Below the pieces are notes generated by a model. It was not told the DNA's origin. It was given only the letters and a program-made list of their open reading frames with translations, and made no database searches. A program made the translations under genes and the position numbers. Below are positions 39,901-50,548 of a DNA stretch of 64,000 nt, in pieces. The stretch is taken from the NCBI GenBank assembly GCA_956465555.1, contig OY101128.1:1054001-1118000 (forward strand), read 5' to 3'. The DNA is from Nitzschia sp. pyKryTriq1 (taxonomy: Eukaryota; Bacillariophyta; Bacillariophyceae; Bacillariales; Bacillariaceae). Positions within the stretch are counted from its first letter, which is position 1; every line of letters starts with the position of its first letter.

Positions 39901-40216
39901 ATACAGATGCCAAGATTTGTTCGATGAGGACACTGCAGGAATGAATTACGATACCTCCGTTCCTGCCGGAACGGACGATTATCCTTATATCAACATTTAC
40001 GGCTCGTGCAAAACCTGCGAAGCATATGTATTGGACTATTTTGCCGAGGAAGCTTTTGAATCGGTGGAAGAGCACAAGCAAATGGCGATTGTATACATGA
40101 CTGGCGCCATTGGCGGAATGATATTCTCTTTGGTTTCATTCATCAAGTACAGGGTCAACCCGCCGGCAGAGAATGAAATTGAACTTTTGGGAAGTGATGG
40201 CGGAGTCATGGCCTAA
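36985..40216 (+). CDS. Eight-exon membrane protein with acidic exon modules, 712 aa
   Basis: Exons 36985-38257, 38454-38516, 38643-38723, 38882-38901, 39056-39164, 39316-39366, 39479-39710 and 39907-40216; all GT-AG, total 2139 nt with matching phases. Exon 1 gives a first membrane helix (ILGVAVVGILFAAFWIVAILI), a disordered loop, then a cluster of hydrophobic helices (MQVASVSVLILLTYLLLVVS; ALGALCVFFMFL; IALLLSLFLLIASLMSVCTYAF) and a Cys-containing domain (WGCPLSGGKVCQAVVQGAMC). Exons 2-7 encode an almost purely acidic, Glu-rich region ending with Trp/Tyr-rich EWYWDEVTYEYDDD. The last exon adds SCKTCEAYV and a final helix (AIVYMTGAIGGMIFSLVSFI). I do not recognise the family. The acidic region could bind cations or basic proteins, but this is a guess. 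Confidence 0.78.
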
Positions 40217-40489
40217 CTACAGTATACTCGGCACGTTTTTACTACTACTAATGAAACATCATGACATCTATAAATTATTACACAATTTTATAATAGAACA
40301 GTTCGATTTGCAAAAATAAAATAATATTGATCCATGTCCTCGCAAGCAAAAGAGCTATGAGGTCTCCCTTGTTGTTGATGATGCGATGATGATGATGATG
40401 AATAAAACCATTATTTTTTCTACTCGGACGAGACTCGTTGTACAAGCGATCCAAAAAAGTATGGCTTTGCTGTTCTTGTTGCTTGATCA

Positions 40490-41437
40490 TCACCATGTTG
40501 GGATTTTCGACTTGGTGGTGGTCGTTGGCAGTAATGGTAGTCCCTTTATTATTACCGTTGCACTGCTGCTTCCACCGACAGTAGGAGTGAAACCAGTGGT
40601 CTTTCGAGTGGAAAATGGGACGACGACGTCGTCGTCGTCGTCGTATAATAGGCTAGAAAGTGGTGTCGGCGGTGCTGCTGCTGCTGCTGCTGTTGGATCA
40701 CCTAGACCCCCAGCAGTTCCATAGTAAAAGCATTGTTCCCAGTCAATACTACCACTTTGTTCACGGCACTGTTCCAACCTGGAATCTTGCAGTGCTCTTT
40801 GCTTTTGGAGCTGCTGTCTTTGGGCCTCGGGGCGGTTTGTTGCCCACGCGGAAGATGAATAAGATGATGATGAAGAGGACGATGGATTGACCAATAGCCG
40901 AGCGGCGCTCGCAGAATTGAAATAGGGCGCCGACGACGACGACGATGATCCATACGGAGTGGTTTCAAAATCGCCAGCGTAGGATGATGATGATGTTGAT
41001 GATGATGATGACGAACTAGGAGTGGTAGTAATAGTAGGAGACGGGAGGAGATTGTTCTTGCTCTTGTTGATTTCTTCTGGTGCCAAGAAGAAGAAGAGAG
41101 GAGGAGGATTTGCTGCATAACTTGCCAGGGCGGGCGCCGGTCGTGACGACGTCAAGGATAGGGTCGCACTCAATACTGCACTGGTGAATATTTTTCTCAA
41201 TAGGAGTACGACGAGACCACGACGACGACTCCCCGTCGTTGTCGTTGTCATTGTTGTCGTTGAAGAAGAAGAAGAATGGTCCTGGTCATCCTTGACGACG
41301 ACTTGGCTCTCGACGAGGTCGACGGCTCCTCTCCTGCTGGTCTCGTCCTGGTGCCCGCCGCCCCCGACGCCGCCACCGCCACCGACGCCGCCGACGCGTC
41401 CGTCCCAAGTTTTACCGCCAACAAAAAGAACAATCAT
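40490..41437 (-). CDS. Hypothetical protein, possible thylakoid lumen precursor, 315 aa
   Basis: I do not recognise the mature part. Near residues 72-105 a double Arg (SRRRG) is followed by a hydrophobic segment (LVVLLLRKIFTSAVLSATLSL) and a PALAS site, which resembles a Tat-type thylakoid transfer signal. The preceding Gly- and Thr-rich stretch does not look like a signal peptide, so an unseen upstream exon may supply the first plastid signal. The centre is long Ser runs. A more ordered stretch near 200-240 has RPEAQRQQLQKQRALQDSRLEQCREQSGSIDWEQCFYYG split around two Cys. The C-terminus is basic. An ATG opens the frame; compositional bias lowers confidence. Confidence 0.45.
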   Translation of the reverse strand: MIVLFVGGKTWDGRVGGVGGGGGVGGGGHQDETSRRGAVDLVESQVVVKDDQDHSSSSSTTTMTTTTTGSRRRGLVVLLLRKIFTSAVLSATLSLTSSRPAPALASYAANPPPLFFFLAPEEINKSKNNLLPSPTITTTPSSSSSSSTSSSSYAGDFETTPYGSSSSSSAPYFNSASAARLLVNPSSSSSSSYSSSAWATNRPEAQRQQLQKQRALQDSRLEQCREQSGSIDWEQCFYYGTAGGLGDPTAAAAAAPPTPLSSLLYDDDDDVVVPFSTRKTTGFTPTVGGSSSATVIIKGLPLLPTTTTKSKIPTW

Positions 41438-42198
41438 TGCATAATAATATTATATTATTAGCATGCCCTCGTCTCTCGTTGTTTCCTCCTCCTCTGTTAA
41501 TTAAAAAGACAGTACTAGTAGTAGTAGTGCTACTGTATACTACAGTATTTTGATTTCCAACCAAGCGAATTATTATTAACATCAAGATAATGATTTCCAG
41601 GTGTGATGTGGTAGTCTCGTCCATGCTGATTTGATTGTTGTTGTGGTTGTTGTCGTCGTCGTCGTCGTCAGTGGTCGGTCGTCGTTGCGTCGAACGACGA
41701 AGAAAGAAAGTGAGACGCATATGCAGAGAGCAGGCAGGATGCTGATGATACAACATATTATGAGCTGTCGCCTCTGCGGTGTGGGTTCGGGTTCGCCCGA
41801 TGACGTGTTGCGCGAGTCAGGTCACGAATTGCACCACGTAGGCCACGAAGGCTTTCGTGCGGACGCGGGGTCGACTGAAACCATGGTTCGCTCTTTCTTG
41901 GCTCCCGCCAAAAACCGCCATCGATCATCAAGATACTGTACGAACTCGCAAGAGAGCGAATAGCATGCATGCACCGACCGACCGTCGTCATTCATTCGTC
42001 ATCATTCATCATCATCATCTCTTTTCGATCGCGTTTTTTGACGCTGACTTGAGCCTGTCGAGGTGGTCAGCCTAAGTCAAAAACGAGAAAGATTTAATAT
42101 AGGTCGTCGAAGTAGTGCGTGTCGTCATTATATTTTATTTTATTTCTCAAGCAATCAGTCGTCAAACCAAAATTACCAGCAGCAGCAGTAGCAGTATC
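41438..42198. other. Intergenic, about 0.76 kb, no gene seen
   Basis: Includes a TAGTAGTAGTAG run near 41515-41530 and a GTCGTC run near 41650-41670. Frames at 41412-41756 (minus) and 41631-41963 (plus) show no features. It probably holds the divergent promoters of the two flanking genes. Confidence 0.5.
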
Positions 42199-43223
42199 AT
42201 GCCTTGTTCTTCCTCCAACAACAAGAAGCGAGTCTCCAGTATTGTTGCCGTCGCGGCAGCAGCTCTGGCTCTTGCCGATAATAATTGTATTATTACTACG
42301 ACACTGGCATTTTCTCCTCCCGCCGCCGCCTTTGTGGTCCCCAAGAAGACACAACATCATCATCATCATCATCATCATCATGCCGCCTTATTGACTCCTC
42401 GTCTGTTTGCAGAAGATACAAAAGAAGCAGCAGAAGCTGCCTTTATGCCGCCTACAGACGACGATGATGAAGATGAAGATGAAGACGAAGATGCTACCCT
42501 AGCCGCTGTGGAGACTTTGGGTCGTGGTGCCGCCAAGGTGAGTTATATTTTTGGAAGAAGAAAAGAAGAAAAATAATCACATATATCAATTGAAAATGAC
42601 CGGGATTTTGGTTCCTGACGACAACAGCAGCATGATCTCAAAAATGAATCTAACCATTATTATTTCTGCCACACTGCACAACTGCTACTACTGCGACACG
42701 CACCACCACCACCACCACGACTACTTGTATCATTATTATTATTATTTTACAGGCAAAACGTGGAAAGCGCAAGGGAGGCTCTTCGGCACCTTCCCCTACT
42801 ACGAGTCGAAAGGCTGCTGTGACCCTGGCACCGGAAGAAGTCTACTACGAGGGACCACCTGCGATTACAGAAACCATCGCTCCCACCATTTCCATTTTGA
42901 CCGTCGTCGGAATCATCCCCGCCGCGGCCGCCTGGGCACGACAGGCCTGGGTCCGTTATAAGATTACGACCCGTCGTATCCGTGTCACGTCGGGTATTGC
43001 GGGCAAGGATATGGCCGAGATTGTGTACCCGGATATTGTCGAAATTCGAACGGCCAAGCGACTGTTTGGAGATGGTGATATGGTGGCCTTTTTGCGAGAC
43101 GGCGCCAAGTTCGAAATGCGAAACATCCCGGACTTTGAGGCGACCATTGAATTCATCTTGAAGCAAGTGGATCCCGCGGTTGCGGCCGAGTACCGTTCCA
43201 AGGGAGATGTCACCAAAGCCTAA
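42199..43223 (+). CDS. Plastid-targeted PH-like (bPH_2/DUF304-type) membrane protein
   Basis: 269 aa from exons 42199-42537 and 42753-43223 (215-bp GTGAGT...CAG intron, phase 0). The N-terminus has a hydrophobic signal (VSSIVAVAAAALALA) and LAFSPP, an ASAFAP-like motif, so plastid import is likely. Residues 60-110 are His and Asp/Glu runs. Exon 2 begins basic (AKRGKRKGG), has one membrane segment (ISILTVVGIIPAAAAWARQAW), and then a compact domain: VRYKITTRRIRVTSGIAGKD, EIVYPDIVEIRTAKRLFGDGD, and FEMRNIPDFEATIEFIL. The R-I/V-T-S-G strand followed by I-x-Y-x-D-I and a closing helix is the pattern of bacterial-type PH domains known from cyanobacterial and plastid membrane proteins. Partner and substrate are unknown. 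Confidence 0.75.
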
Positions 43224-44198
43224 TAATTTAAATAAAAAATACAAAGAATAATCATGATACGAATAATTATAAGCCTGAATTGAATATACTGAACTGAACT
43301 TGAAATGAACTTGAAATGAAATGAACTGAACTGAAATGAGATCAACTGAACGCCTCGACTTTTGGGATCACGATGTTGCAACATCAATGAAAGCTAGTAA
43401 GCAAACAAGAAGTACCAAGCCACCGGTCCTTAATGGCATGATCTAGTACTACTGTACGATAATAATAATATCATATATACCTACGTAGCATACTACTAGT
43501 GGCCATAATGAAACCACTGATATCCTCAGATATTACTACTAGAGGACAATACTACGTAGAAAGTAGTATACGAATCAAAAAAGTATGAGTGCATACTACT
43601 ACTTTCATCGGTCATGCCCTCTCCTTCTTCAACAAGATGATTCAAGAAAAGAGGAGGCATTATTGTTAGTACTAGCCAGCACCACGCTGCTGGTGCCAAC
43701 AAGAACATTCTAAAATCTTCCCTCGCTGCTGCTTGCTGTCCACTACTCTAGTACTTGGATGTGTAGAACACTACTGTGATATTCCTAAAAGAAGAAGCGA
43801 GAGAGTCCCTTTTGCTAGTAGTAGTAGTAGTAGACTAGTATAAAATACTACCATGGTGGATGATGATGGTGGTTTGTGAGTACTGCTAGTCTTCCGCACA
43901 TGCAAAAGGGTAAAAAGCAGGCGAGTGGGCTGCCGGTATTGAACCTATCGGAACTATATTCATCAGCGACGCCGGACGATCTCTTCGACCTTTATTCACC
44001 GTTTTTTGAATTTTCTTATTGATACACGAATTCTTAAAATTGTATTCGTATTTGTATATTTGTGTGACGGTTCTCTTTCATTGATGATGTGATGCGATTG
44101 CGCTGATTGCTGTATTGTACACATGATGGATACTACTATTTTCAAACAGAAGCATACTGTATGGGCGACCGAAAACAACAACAACAACAACAACAACT
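43224..44198. other. Intergenic, about 1.0 kb, no gene seen
   Basis: Starts with AT-rich DNA likely to include the poly(A) region, then AACTGAA/GAAATGAA short repeats (43275-43345), ACTACTA runs and TAGTAGTAGTAG near 43820. The frame at 43526-43708 has no recognisable content. Confidence 0.5.
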
Positions 44199-46643
44199 AT
44201 GAACCATACTGGACTGCCAGACATTTACTGCGTCAGAGATGCAAGCTTGGCCAAGAAGAAACAACAAAGCAAAAAGAAGAATAAGGCAGCGGGGTGTTCT
44301 GGCGAAGAAGAACACAACGAGAAACGACGACGACGACGGCGAGGACAACATTCCACTCTTATTGACAATGGAGACGACAGTAGCAGCAGCAGCTCGGAAA
44401 GTTCCAAAGAAGACGAGGACGATGAGGAAGGTGAAGAAGAGGGTCTCCGTGGTATCAACTCCCTTCGTCGATCATCATCATCAACCCCCACAGGAGGAGG
44501 AAAATCAAAAGGCTGGAAACTGATGCGCCGACATTTGAAAAAGGGCACTTTACTTCTGAACATTAACGCTGACCAAGAGGAGAAGGAGGACGACGATTCT
44601 TATTATTCTAGTAGTAGTCGAAGCCGAAAGTCCATTCGTCAAACCATTGCGAATGAGTTTCAAGAGGGTATGCACTTTTCGATACGATTTTGTTTGTTGA
44701 CCATCCTGGCGTACCTCGTGCTTTCGATTGCCATGTATACCTTTGTGTTCGAACCCACTTGGACGGTCATTGATAGTTGTTACTTTGCAGTGACTACTTT
44801 CACGACACTGGGGTACGGAGATTTGGCGGTAAGTACTACTACCATGCGTTGCATGGAGTATATCCGACTGACTCAACTTGGCGTCTCATTCTGGATTTCC
44901 AGCCCACAAACATGGCGTCTTTAATCTTCACTTGTATCTTTGGTACGTCAAAGAACTCTCACTCTCTCGTCGGTTGGCTCTAAAATATCACAAACACGTT
45001 CCTCATACTACTAGCACTCATTGTTGTTCTTCTCTTCTCCATGTTCAGCGTTGATGGGAGTTGCATTCTTGGGATTGACCTTGGGTGTGCTGGGAAATAG
45101 AATCATCGAAAAACACGATGCGTTAGTGGAAGAAGTCGAAATCGTGGCTCAAGAGCAGGTCCTCTCATTGTTTGGAACCATGCCTGATGAACGGGTGGGT
45201 AAAAGAAGTTGGTTTTCCTACAACGGTCGTTGTCGCATCAGCAGTGCATCGTCATTGCCGTCCTCCATCATCACGATGTCTTCGGAACGAGGAGGACGAA
45301 ATTTTTTCTGGGGATCTCTGGGTACGACCCTTTGTGGTGGTGGATCGTGGAATTGGCAACGCTTTGTGTGGTTGTGTCTGATTGTTCTCATTTGGGTGTC
45401 CTACATTTCCGTCGTGTCTGGTTGGGGTGTCATGGAGACAATTTACTTCCTTATTGTGACGTCTTGTACGATCGGATATGGGGACTTTGTCCCAACGACT
45501 CAAATGCAAAGACTGGTAGCCGTCATCTGCATCCCCGTGGCGTGTCTGATCATGGGGCATTGGCTTGGATATGTCGCGCATTCCATTATTGAAGTAAAGT
45601 CGGCCAAATTCCGAAAGAAACGTCTAGCCCATCGTGAACTGACCCAAGATGACTTGGATGCCATGGACGTCGATGGCGATGGTAAAGTCTCTTGGGCGGA
45701 GTTTCTCGAATTTATGCTGGTCGCTATGGAAAAGGTGGACTATGAGCTCATCGGAGAGTTGCAAACCTATTTCCGACAACTTGACGTGGCAAACACGGGA
45801 GAATTGTCTCGGGAAGATTTGGTCGAGGCGGCCCGTCGTAAACTCAAGGGGGCTCGACGCAAATTGGAGCTTGCTGCCTATAAACGCCGCGTTGTGAATC
45901 TGGGTAAATTCAAACCACCCAAGAGGAAAGGCCGGCATCACCGGCGACTAACTTCCTTTCCTAATATGTTGGAACTGACACTTCGAAACTTGAATCTTTT
46001 CGGTTTGGGTATCACGGAAAATACCAATGAGCAGGGTGCCGCTGGTGTATCATTAGGCGAGCGCCAACCGCTAAGGCTGTCCTTTCTGAAGACAGCTAGC
46101 ACGGCATCGTTTCGACATCCTCCTCGTCGCTCTTGTCTCGCTCCGAAGACTTATAGTAAGAGTGAAAGGCCGCGAGTGAGTTTTGTGTCCAGCAGCAATC
46201 TTCATCATCATCATCCTATTCCTCATCCTGATGAATCCTGCTCATCATCCTCGCCAGCGATGAAAGTGGGGCGTTTGAATGACCCCGAGGAGGAGGATGA
46301 CGAAGAATCAAACAAGACGCGGCACCACCAGACACCGACTAGAATTGAGACGAGTAGTAGTGGTGGTTGTTGCTCTCCTCCCAGGAGCATGCTGTCAGCC
46401 ATGGACTATCAACATCGAAAAGCGATACGGCAGCAGCATGCAGCACCACAACAACGAGAGCCTGACGTTGGTACTACTAGTACTGCTGATACCTCCACTC
46501 GTCATGTCATCCATGGTGGTGACAGCATGACCACGACATTATCTCCCAAAGTTCGCAGCCAGGGTGTTCGACCAGAAGTCCCTCCCAGCATGGCCGAGAT
46601 ACGAAATCACGTACGTGATGGGCTAGTACTACCAGAAGTTTGA
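44199..46643 (+). CDS. Two-pore (TPK/KCO-like) K+ channel with EF-hands
   Basis: 754 aa from exons 44199-44828, 44903-44942 and 45049-46643; introns of 74 and 106 bp, all GT-AG with matching phases. A charged cytosolic N-terminus precedes the first helix (FCLLTILAYLVLSIAMYTFVF), pore 1 with TTLGYGD, helix 2 completed by exons 2-3 (MASLIFTCIFALMGVAFLGLT, split by the junction), helix 3 (FVWLCLIVLIWVSYISVVSGW), pore 2 with TIGYGD, and helix 4. Both filters are canonical for K+. A clear EF-hand loop follows (DVDGDGKVSWAE) and a second, weaker one (DVANTGELSREDL), so Ca2+ gating as in plant vacuolar TPK channels is likely. The C-terminal 330 residues are disordered. The 40-nt middle exon completes helix 2, so missing it breaks the channel. 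Confidence 0.92.
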
Positions 46644-46848
46644 TGAGACGCATGAAATCCATTTTTTGTATAATTTTGAAGTGGTGCCGCCATACCCTTT
46701 CCTTCCTAGAATATACGTTATTCTAAAATGTACCAATTCTACTCGATATATTGAGCAACAACTGTCGTCCGTCTAGACTGGACTCGATATTCATCACCAC
46801 ACTATGATCGATCAGTTTTGTTTTGTTTTAATGAATGAATCTATTACT

Positions 46849-48750
46849 TTATTCTTCCATGGCCTGTGCTTGTTTACCCATTTGTTTCCCAGCACGCATC
46901 ACTTCATCGACCAACAACAATTGACTCGCCAAGACGGTGGACAAGTACAAGGATTGTCGCTTGACTCGTACATTGTCCCAAATGCCTTCATCTTGGGGCA
47001 ACATGACCTGTCCCGTAGATACATCCAACCCGACCATCATTTTGGTCGATGCTCGTTCTTCCTGCAGTTCCAAAATTACAGTTTGGACATCGAGACCGGA
47101 ATTTTCCGCCAATGTTTTGGGAATAATCAACAAGGCATCGGCAAAGGCTTGAATGCCCAATTTGGATTTGCCCTTGGTTTCGGGCAGAACTTTATAAATC
47201 AAATGTTCGTAGGCAGCGATTTCAAAAGCGCCCGCACCTGCCACAATCGCCTTGTCTTCCAAGGCATTCTTCAGGGCTCGCAAACCATCCTTGACGGCAT
47301 CTTTGGCTTGTTGAATCGAATGTTCATTCGGACCCTGCAACAATAACGAACATGACTTGGCCGTTTCTTTGGCACAATCTTCAACAAAGGTGAATTTATC
47401 TTCTCCCAAAGTGACCTGCGACACTTTTCCGGCAAATCCGAGTTGCGATTCCTCCATGTCCTGCAACGAATGAATCGGCGATCCGCCACAGGCCAGCGTC
47501 AATCGTTCCATATTTCGGCGTTTGGCACGACGGAGACACAAGATACCTTCCTTGGCAAAAATATCGAGTGAGAGAGGATCGACACCCTTTTGGTTGATCA
47601 TGACAAAGGACTGATATATGATATGATATGGTATGATATGATATGGTATGATATGGTTGAATAGAAGAGTAGTAAAAGAAGGAATAAAGAAGAAAGAAGG
47701 AATCAAAGATTGTGGTGAGACAATAACCACAAAAGTTACAGAGGAGTGTGTGCATCCATCCATCCACCCATCCACCCATCCATCATTGGATCGACTAGTG
47801 GACGTTTTTCGCAGTCTACTATACAAACAAACAAACAAACAAACAAGTATGCATGTACGTACCTGTCCTTCTTGACAGACTTTTCGTTTAAAGTCAATGA
47901 CTTGTTTGCATCGTTCATCCAACCATTTGCGTTCACTTTCCACCAACTTTTCTCGTTCTTCGGCCGTCGAGTAGAAGAATCCCGATTGCGTTTCCGTCTT
48001 TTCATATTCCAGGGATACGTTGCACGTCATGATGCGACAATTCTCGAGGACATCGGGCATGTCGGGATGACGGGCTCCGTGATCCATGACGATGCCGTTG
48101 ATGAACTGGGCCGGGGCGTCACCTCCGTGGGCCGAAGTACGCGGAATCGACAAAATCTCGACGCGATGCAAGTCGATGGGATCGTCGGGTCCCGTGTAGA
48201 CGCACTGAATGGCGCTGACCAGGGCTTCGGACAGGGCCAGGCTGAAATCGGCATCAATTTTAGTGTTCAAGGACGTCATGGCGATGCTGACCAGCAAGTC
48301 GCGGTTCTCGATCATGGCAGTGGGGTCGTCGTAGCTCACCTTGACTTCGGTCAAGAACTTGAGCGCTTCGTCTCTCGCCTTCTCCAGTCCTTCCACCAGA
48401 ATGCGAGGGTGCAGTCCCTCCGACACGTGCCGGTCCGCCTGTCGCAACAGCTCTCCACACAGCAGGACGGTCGAAGTGGTGCCGTCGCCCGTCACGTCGT
48501 CCTGCGCCGTGGCCGTACGAGCAATCAAGGCGGCGGTCGGGTGCTGGATTTGCATCTCCTTGAGCAAGACCAGTCCGTCTTTGGTCAATTTCAACTGTCC
48601 CGCACCGCCCACCAGCAATTTCAAGGTCCCGCGAGGACCCAGATTGCTCTTGAGCACATTCAGCAAGCCGACGCCGGCGGCCACATTCACGGCCCGCGCC
48701 TGCGTTTTGCTCACGATTTCGGCGTTGGGATTGATATCCCGAATCGACAT
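46849..48750 (-). CDS. CCT6: Chaperonin TRiC/CCT subunit zeta
   Basis: 549 aa from exons 47863-48750 and 46849-47610. Cytosolic type II chaperonin subunit, part of the eight-subunit TRiC ring that folds actin and tubulin. Seen: N-terminal NLGPRGTLKLL (the usual LGPKGxxK), TKDGLVLLKEMQIQHPTA, the ATP motif GDGTTSTV, apical-domain KGVDPLSLD, MERLTLACGG, and the C-terminal LVDEVMRAGKQ. Splicing joins KVCQEGQ to SFVMINQKGVDP, as expected for CCT6. The intron is 252 bp, a multiple of 3 without stop codons, and includes GATATG, CCAT and ACAA microsatellites, so an unspliced reading gives a spurious 633-aa protein. Length fits the family (about 530-550). Confidence 0.96.
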   Translation of the reverse strand: MSIRDINPNAEIVSKTQARAVNVAAGVGLLNVLKSNLGPRGTLKLLVGGAGQLKLTKDGLVLLKEMQIQHPTAALIARTATAQDDVTGDGTTSTVLLCGELLRQADRHVSEGLHPRILVEGLEKARDEALKFLTEVKVSYDDPTAMIENRDLLVSIAMTSLNTKIDADFSLALSEALVSAIQCVYTGPDDPIDLHRVEILSIPRTSAHGGDAPAQFINGIVMDHGARHPDMPDVLENCRIMTCNVSLEYEKTETQSGFFYSTAEEREKLVESERKWLDERCKQVIDFKRKVCQEGQVRTCILVCLFVCLYSRLRKTSTSRSNDGWVDGWMDGCTHSSVTFVVIVSPQSLIPSFFFIPSFTTLLFNHIIPYHIIPYHIIYQSFVMINQKGVDPLSLDIFAKEGILCLRRAKRRNMERLTLACGGSPIHSLQDMEESQLGFAGKVSQVTLGEDKFTFVEDCAKETAKSCSLLLQGPNEHSIQQAKDAVKDGLRALKNALEDKAIVAGAGAFEIAAYEHLIYKVLPETKGKSKLGIQAFADALLIIPKTLAENSGLDVQTVILELQEERASTKMMVGLDVSTGQVMLPQDEGIWDNVRVKRQSLYLSTVLASQLLLVDEVMRAGKQMGKQAQAMEE

Positions 48751-49661
48751 ACTACTTTACTATACTATTCTATACTGTACTTTTCTATACCAAGGCTGAC
48801 GTTGTGTTGCTGCTGTTGTTGTGCTGCTGCTGTGATGATACGAGTATTGGATGTTCTCAACAAGCAATGTACCGGTCTACCTCGGTACTGTACTTGTAGT
48901 GGCGGCGCATTGCCATCTCTTTCCTCGTCGCGCTCTCTTTCATGGTCGATGGCCTTCGTCTCGGGAAAGGAAGGCCAGACCAATGGGCGACATTTCAACA
49001 AACCCCAACTGGGTGAGGAACCAACGCGTAAAAAAGGGCCTCCTATAGAGCCTTTACCTTTAGTTTCTGGAATAGCCTTATTGGTTTGGTTTGGCCTCTC
49101 GATAGGAAGCAAGGCCAGACCGATGGGCGACGAAAACGGGGTTGATGCCCCGGATGGGGCCAACGTCATAGTGAGCCAGCGCACAACAAAAGCCCGAGGC
49201 TACCGACAGCTGGCACCAGTCTACTGGAGACGGACGGACCAGCCAGAGAGAGCGCACGACAGCCAGGGACCGAATGCCAACTTTGAGGAGAAATTCACAT
49301 CCCAGGAGCCAAGAAGGCGATGGAAGTCAGTTCCATTTAAGGGCTTGGTGCATACATCTGCTACTTAAAGTTGATGAAATAAAAAAAAGGGACTTTATTT
49401 TGAATAAACTACGAGTACAAATAACATAAATGCACTTTAATAAAAATAAACTACGAGTACACTACCTGGTACCGGTGATGGACATCTAGGGGCCTGGCCA
49501 CCGTCTTGTTTTTCACTGCCGTTAGAATCGCTTTATTGATAGAACCGGTCAACATTAATTAATGTGCGCGACTTCTCCCTTTCAAAAACTCCCGCGCTTT
49601 ATTGTCCCGCAGGTTAGCCGAATTCAAATATTCCGCGCGAACCTCTGCCAATACCGCGCAT

Positions 49662-49928
49662 TCATGCCGGTATCGCGCCAAAATAACTGTGTTTGCAGTT
49701 TTTGATATTCGCTTTGGAGTTGGTGAATTTGCTTTTGCCGCATTTTGGCGTCTCGCATGCCACGAATCTTCTCTTATAACAGTATTTCATGGTACAATAA
49801 CACTCATTGCATTGCAGATGATGATTTTCGTAATTGATGCCTCTAATACACGCGCTGATCTTATACTTCGACCCTCTTTTACATCCGTAGACCGTGCAGG
49901 TAGTCCAGAGCTCAATACCGTCCTTACG
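49662..49928 (-). CDS. Cysteine-rich coding-like stretch, unassigned
   Basis: An open frame of about 88 codons without a convincing start, so it would be an internal exon or a fragment. The composition is striking: C-x4-C near the start (CTVYGC), then CNECYC, KYC, CETPKC and a closing C, with many Lys and Tyr, which looks like a zinc-binding fold and not a chance reading. I cannot name a family. A shifted frame on the same strand (49621-49760) also reads as a helix-rich peptide, so coding status is unsettled. Confidence 0.25.
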   Translation of the reverse strand, partial: RKDGIELWTTCTVYGCKRGSKYKISACIRGINYENHHLQCNECYCTMKYCYKRRFVACETPKCGKSKFTNSKANIKNCKHSYFGAIPA

Positions 49929-49982
49929 TCAATTCGTTTTTTCTACAGCACATTAAATTCTCTCGACTTCGTTTTATGATAG

Positions 49983-50129
49983 TTACACTGCCGCCATCTC
50001 TACCTCATCCAGATCCCAAAGCTCGCCATAGTCGACTGGCTCATTCTCCTCCGCATCGTCTCTTTTTCTTTCCACATTCCTCTGTCGATAAACCACGCGA
50101 TATGAAGCACTAAACATTTTCGCTCTCAT
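49983..50129 (-). CDS. Small ORF, 48 aa, next to the 117-bp tandem repeat
   Basis: Starts with ATG right at the edge of the tandem repeat and ends GTGTAA. The basic first half (MRAKMFSASYRVVYRQRNVERKR) and acidic second half (ENEPVDYGELWDLDEVEMAAV) have a normal amino-acid mix with no simple repeats. No known domain. The 117-bp repeat lies directly upstream on the same strand, so it could be a duplicated promoter for this frame. It could equally be a chance ORF. Confidence 0.28.
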   Translation of the reverse strand: MRAKMFSASYRVVYRQRNVERKRDDAEENEPVDYGELWDLDEVEMAAV

Positions 50130-50347
50130 AAGTAGCGGTTTGGATGGGTATTATCTGCCAATGTTGTCTTAGATGTATGCTCGATGTAAAGCAAATGGGG
50201 TGATTGGGTCTGGAGAAAGCCCCAAGTCTAATGTGATAATAATAATAAGTAGCGGTTTGGATGGGTACTATCGGCCAATGTTGTCTTAGATGTATGCTCG
50301 ATGTAAAGCAAATGGGGAGATTGGGTCTGGAGAAAGCCCCATCAAAT
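50130..50347. repeat. Tandem duplication with 117-bp unit
   Basis: AAGTAGCGGTTTGGATGGGTA starts at 50130 and again at 50247. The units agree except for a few bases (for example TATTATCTGCC versus TACTATCGGCC) up to GGAGAAAGCCCCA. The first unit ends with a short AATAATAAT run. Confidence 0.88.
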
Positions 50348-50504
50348 TCTTAGGAAGAATTTGTCTGGAGAATTTGTCTGGAGAATTTTTCTGCGCAAAT
50401 TCAGGCAGGTGGGTTCGGCAGGTGAATTCGGCAGGTGAATTCGGCAATTGGATGTAAAGGAAGAACGTATGACCTTTCTCCTAGGAGAATCTCTAAGGAG
50501 ACCA

Positions 50505-50548
50505 TGGAGAATCCCCTGGAGAATCCCCTGGAGAATCCCCTGGAGAAC
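50505..50548. repeat. 12-bp minisatellite TGGAGAATCCCC, about 3.7 units
   Basis: Three full units and a partial fourth in direct tandem. Related GGAGAATTTGTCT units occur at 50355-50390, so the neighbourhood is prone to slippage. A GCAGGTGAATTCG repeat of two to three units lies between them (50403-50440). Confidence 0.88.

Noticed and set aside
46849-48750. Reading CCT6 as one uninterrupted 633-aa protein
   Set aside because: The middle 84 codons translate microsatellites and are bordered by GTACGT and ATCAG; removing them restores the conserved sequence.
47746-49368. A 540-codon plus-strand frame across the CCT6 gene
   Set aside because: It runs antisense to well-conserved CCT6 exons and through the intron microsatellites; no domain is visible.
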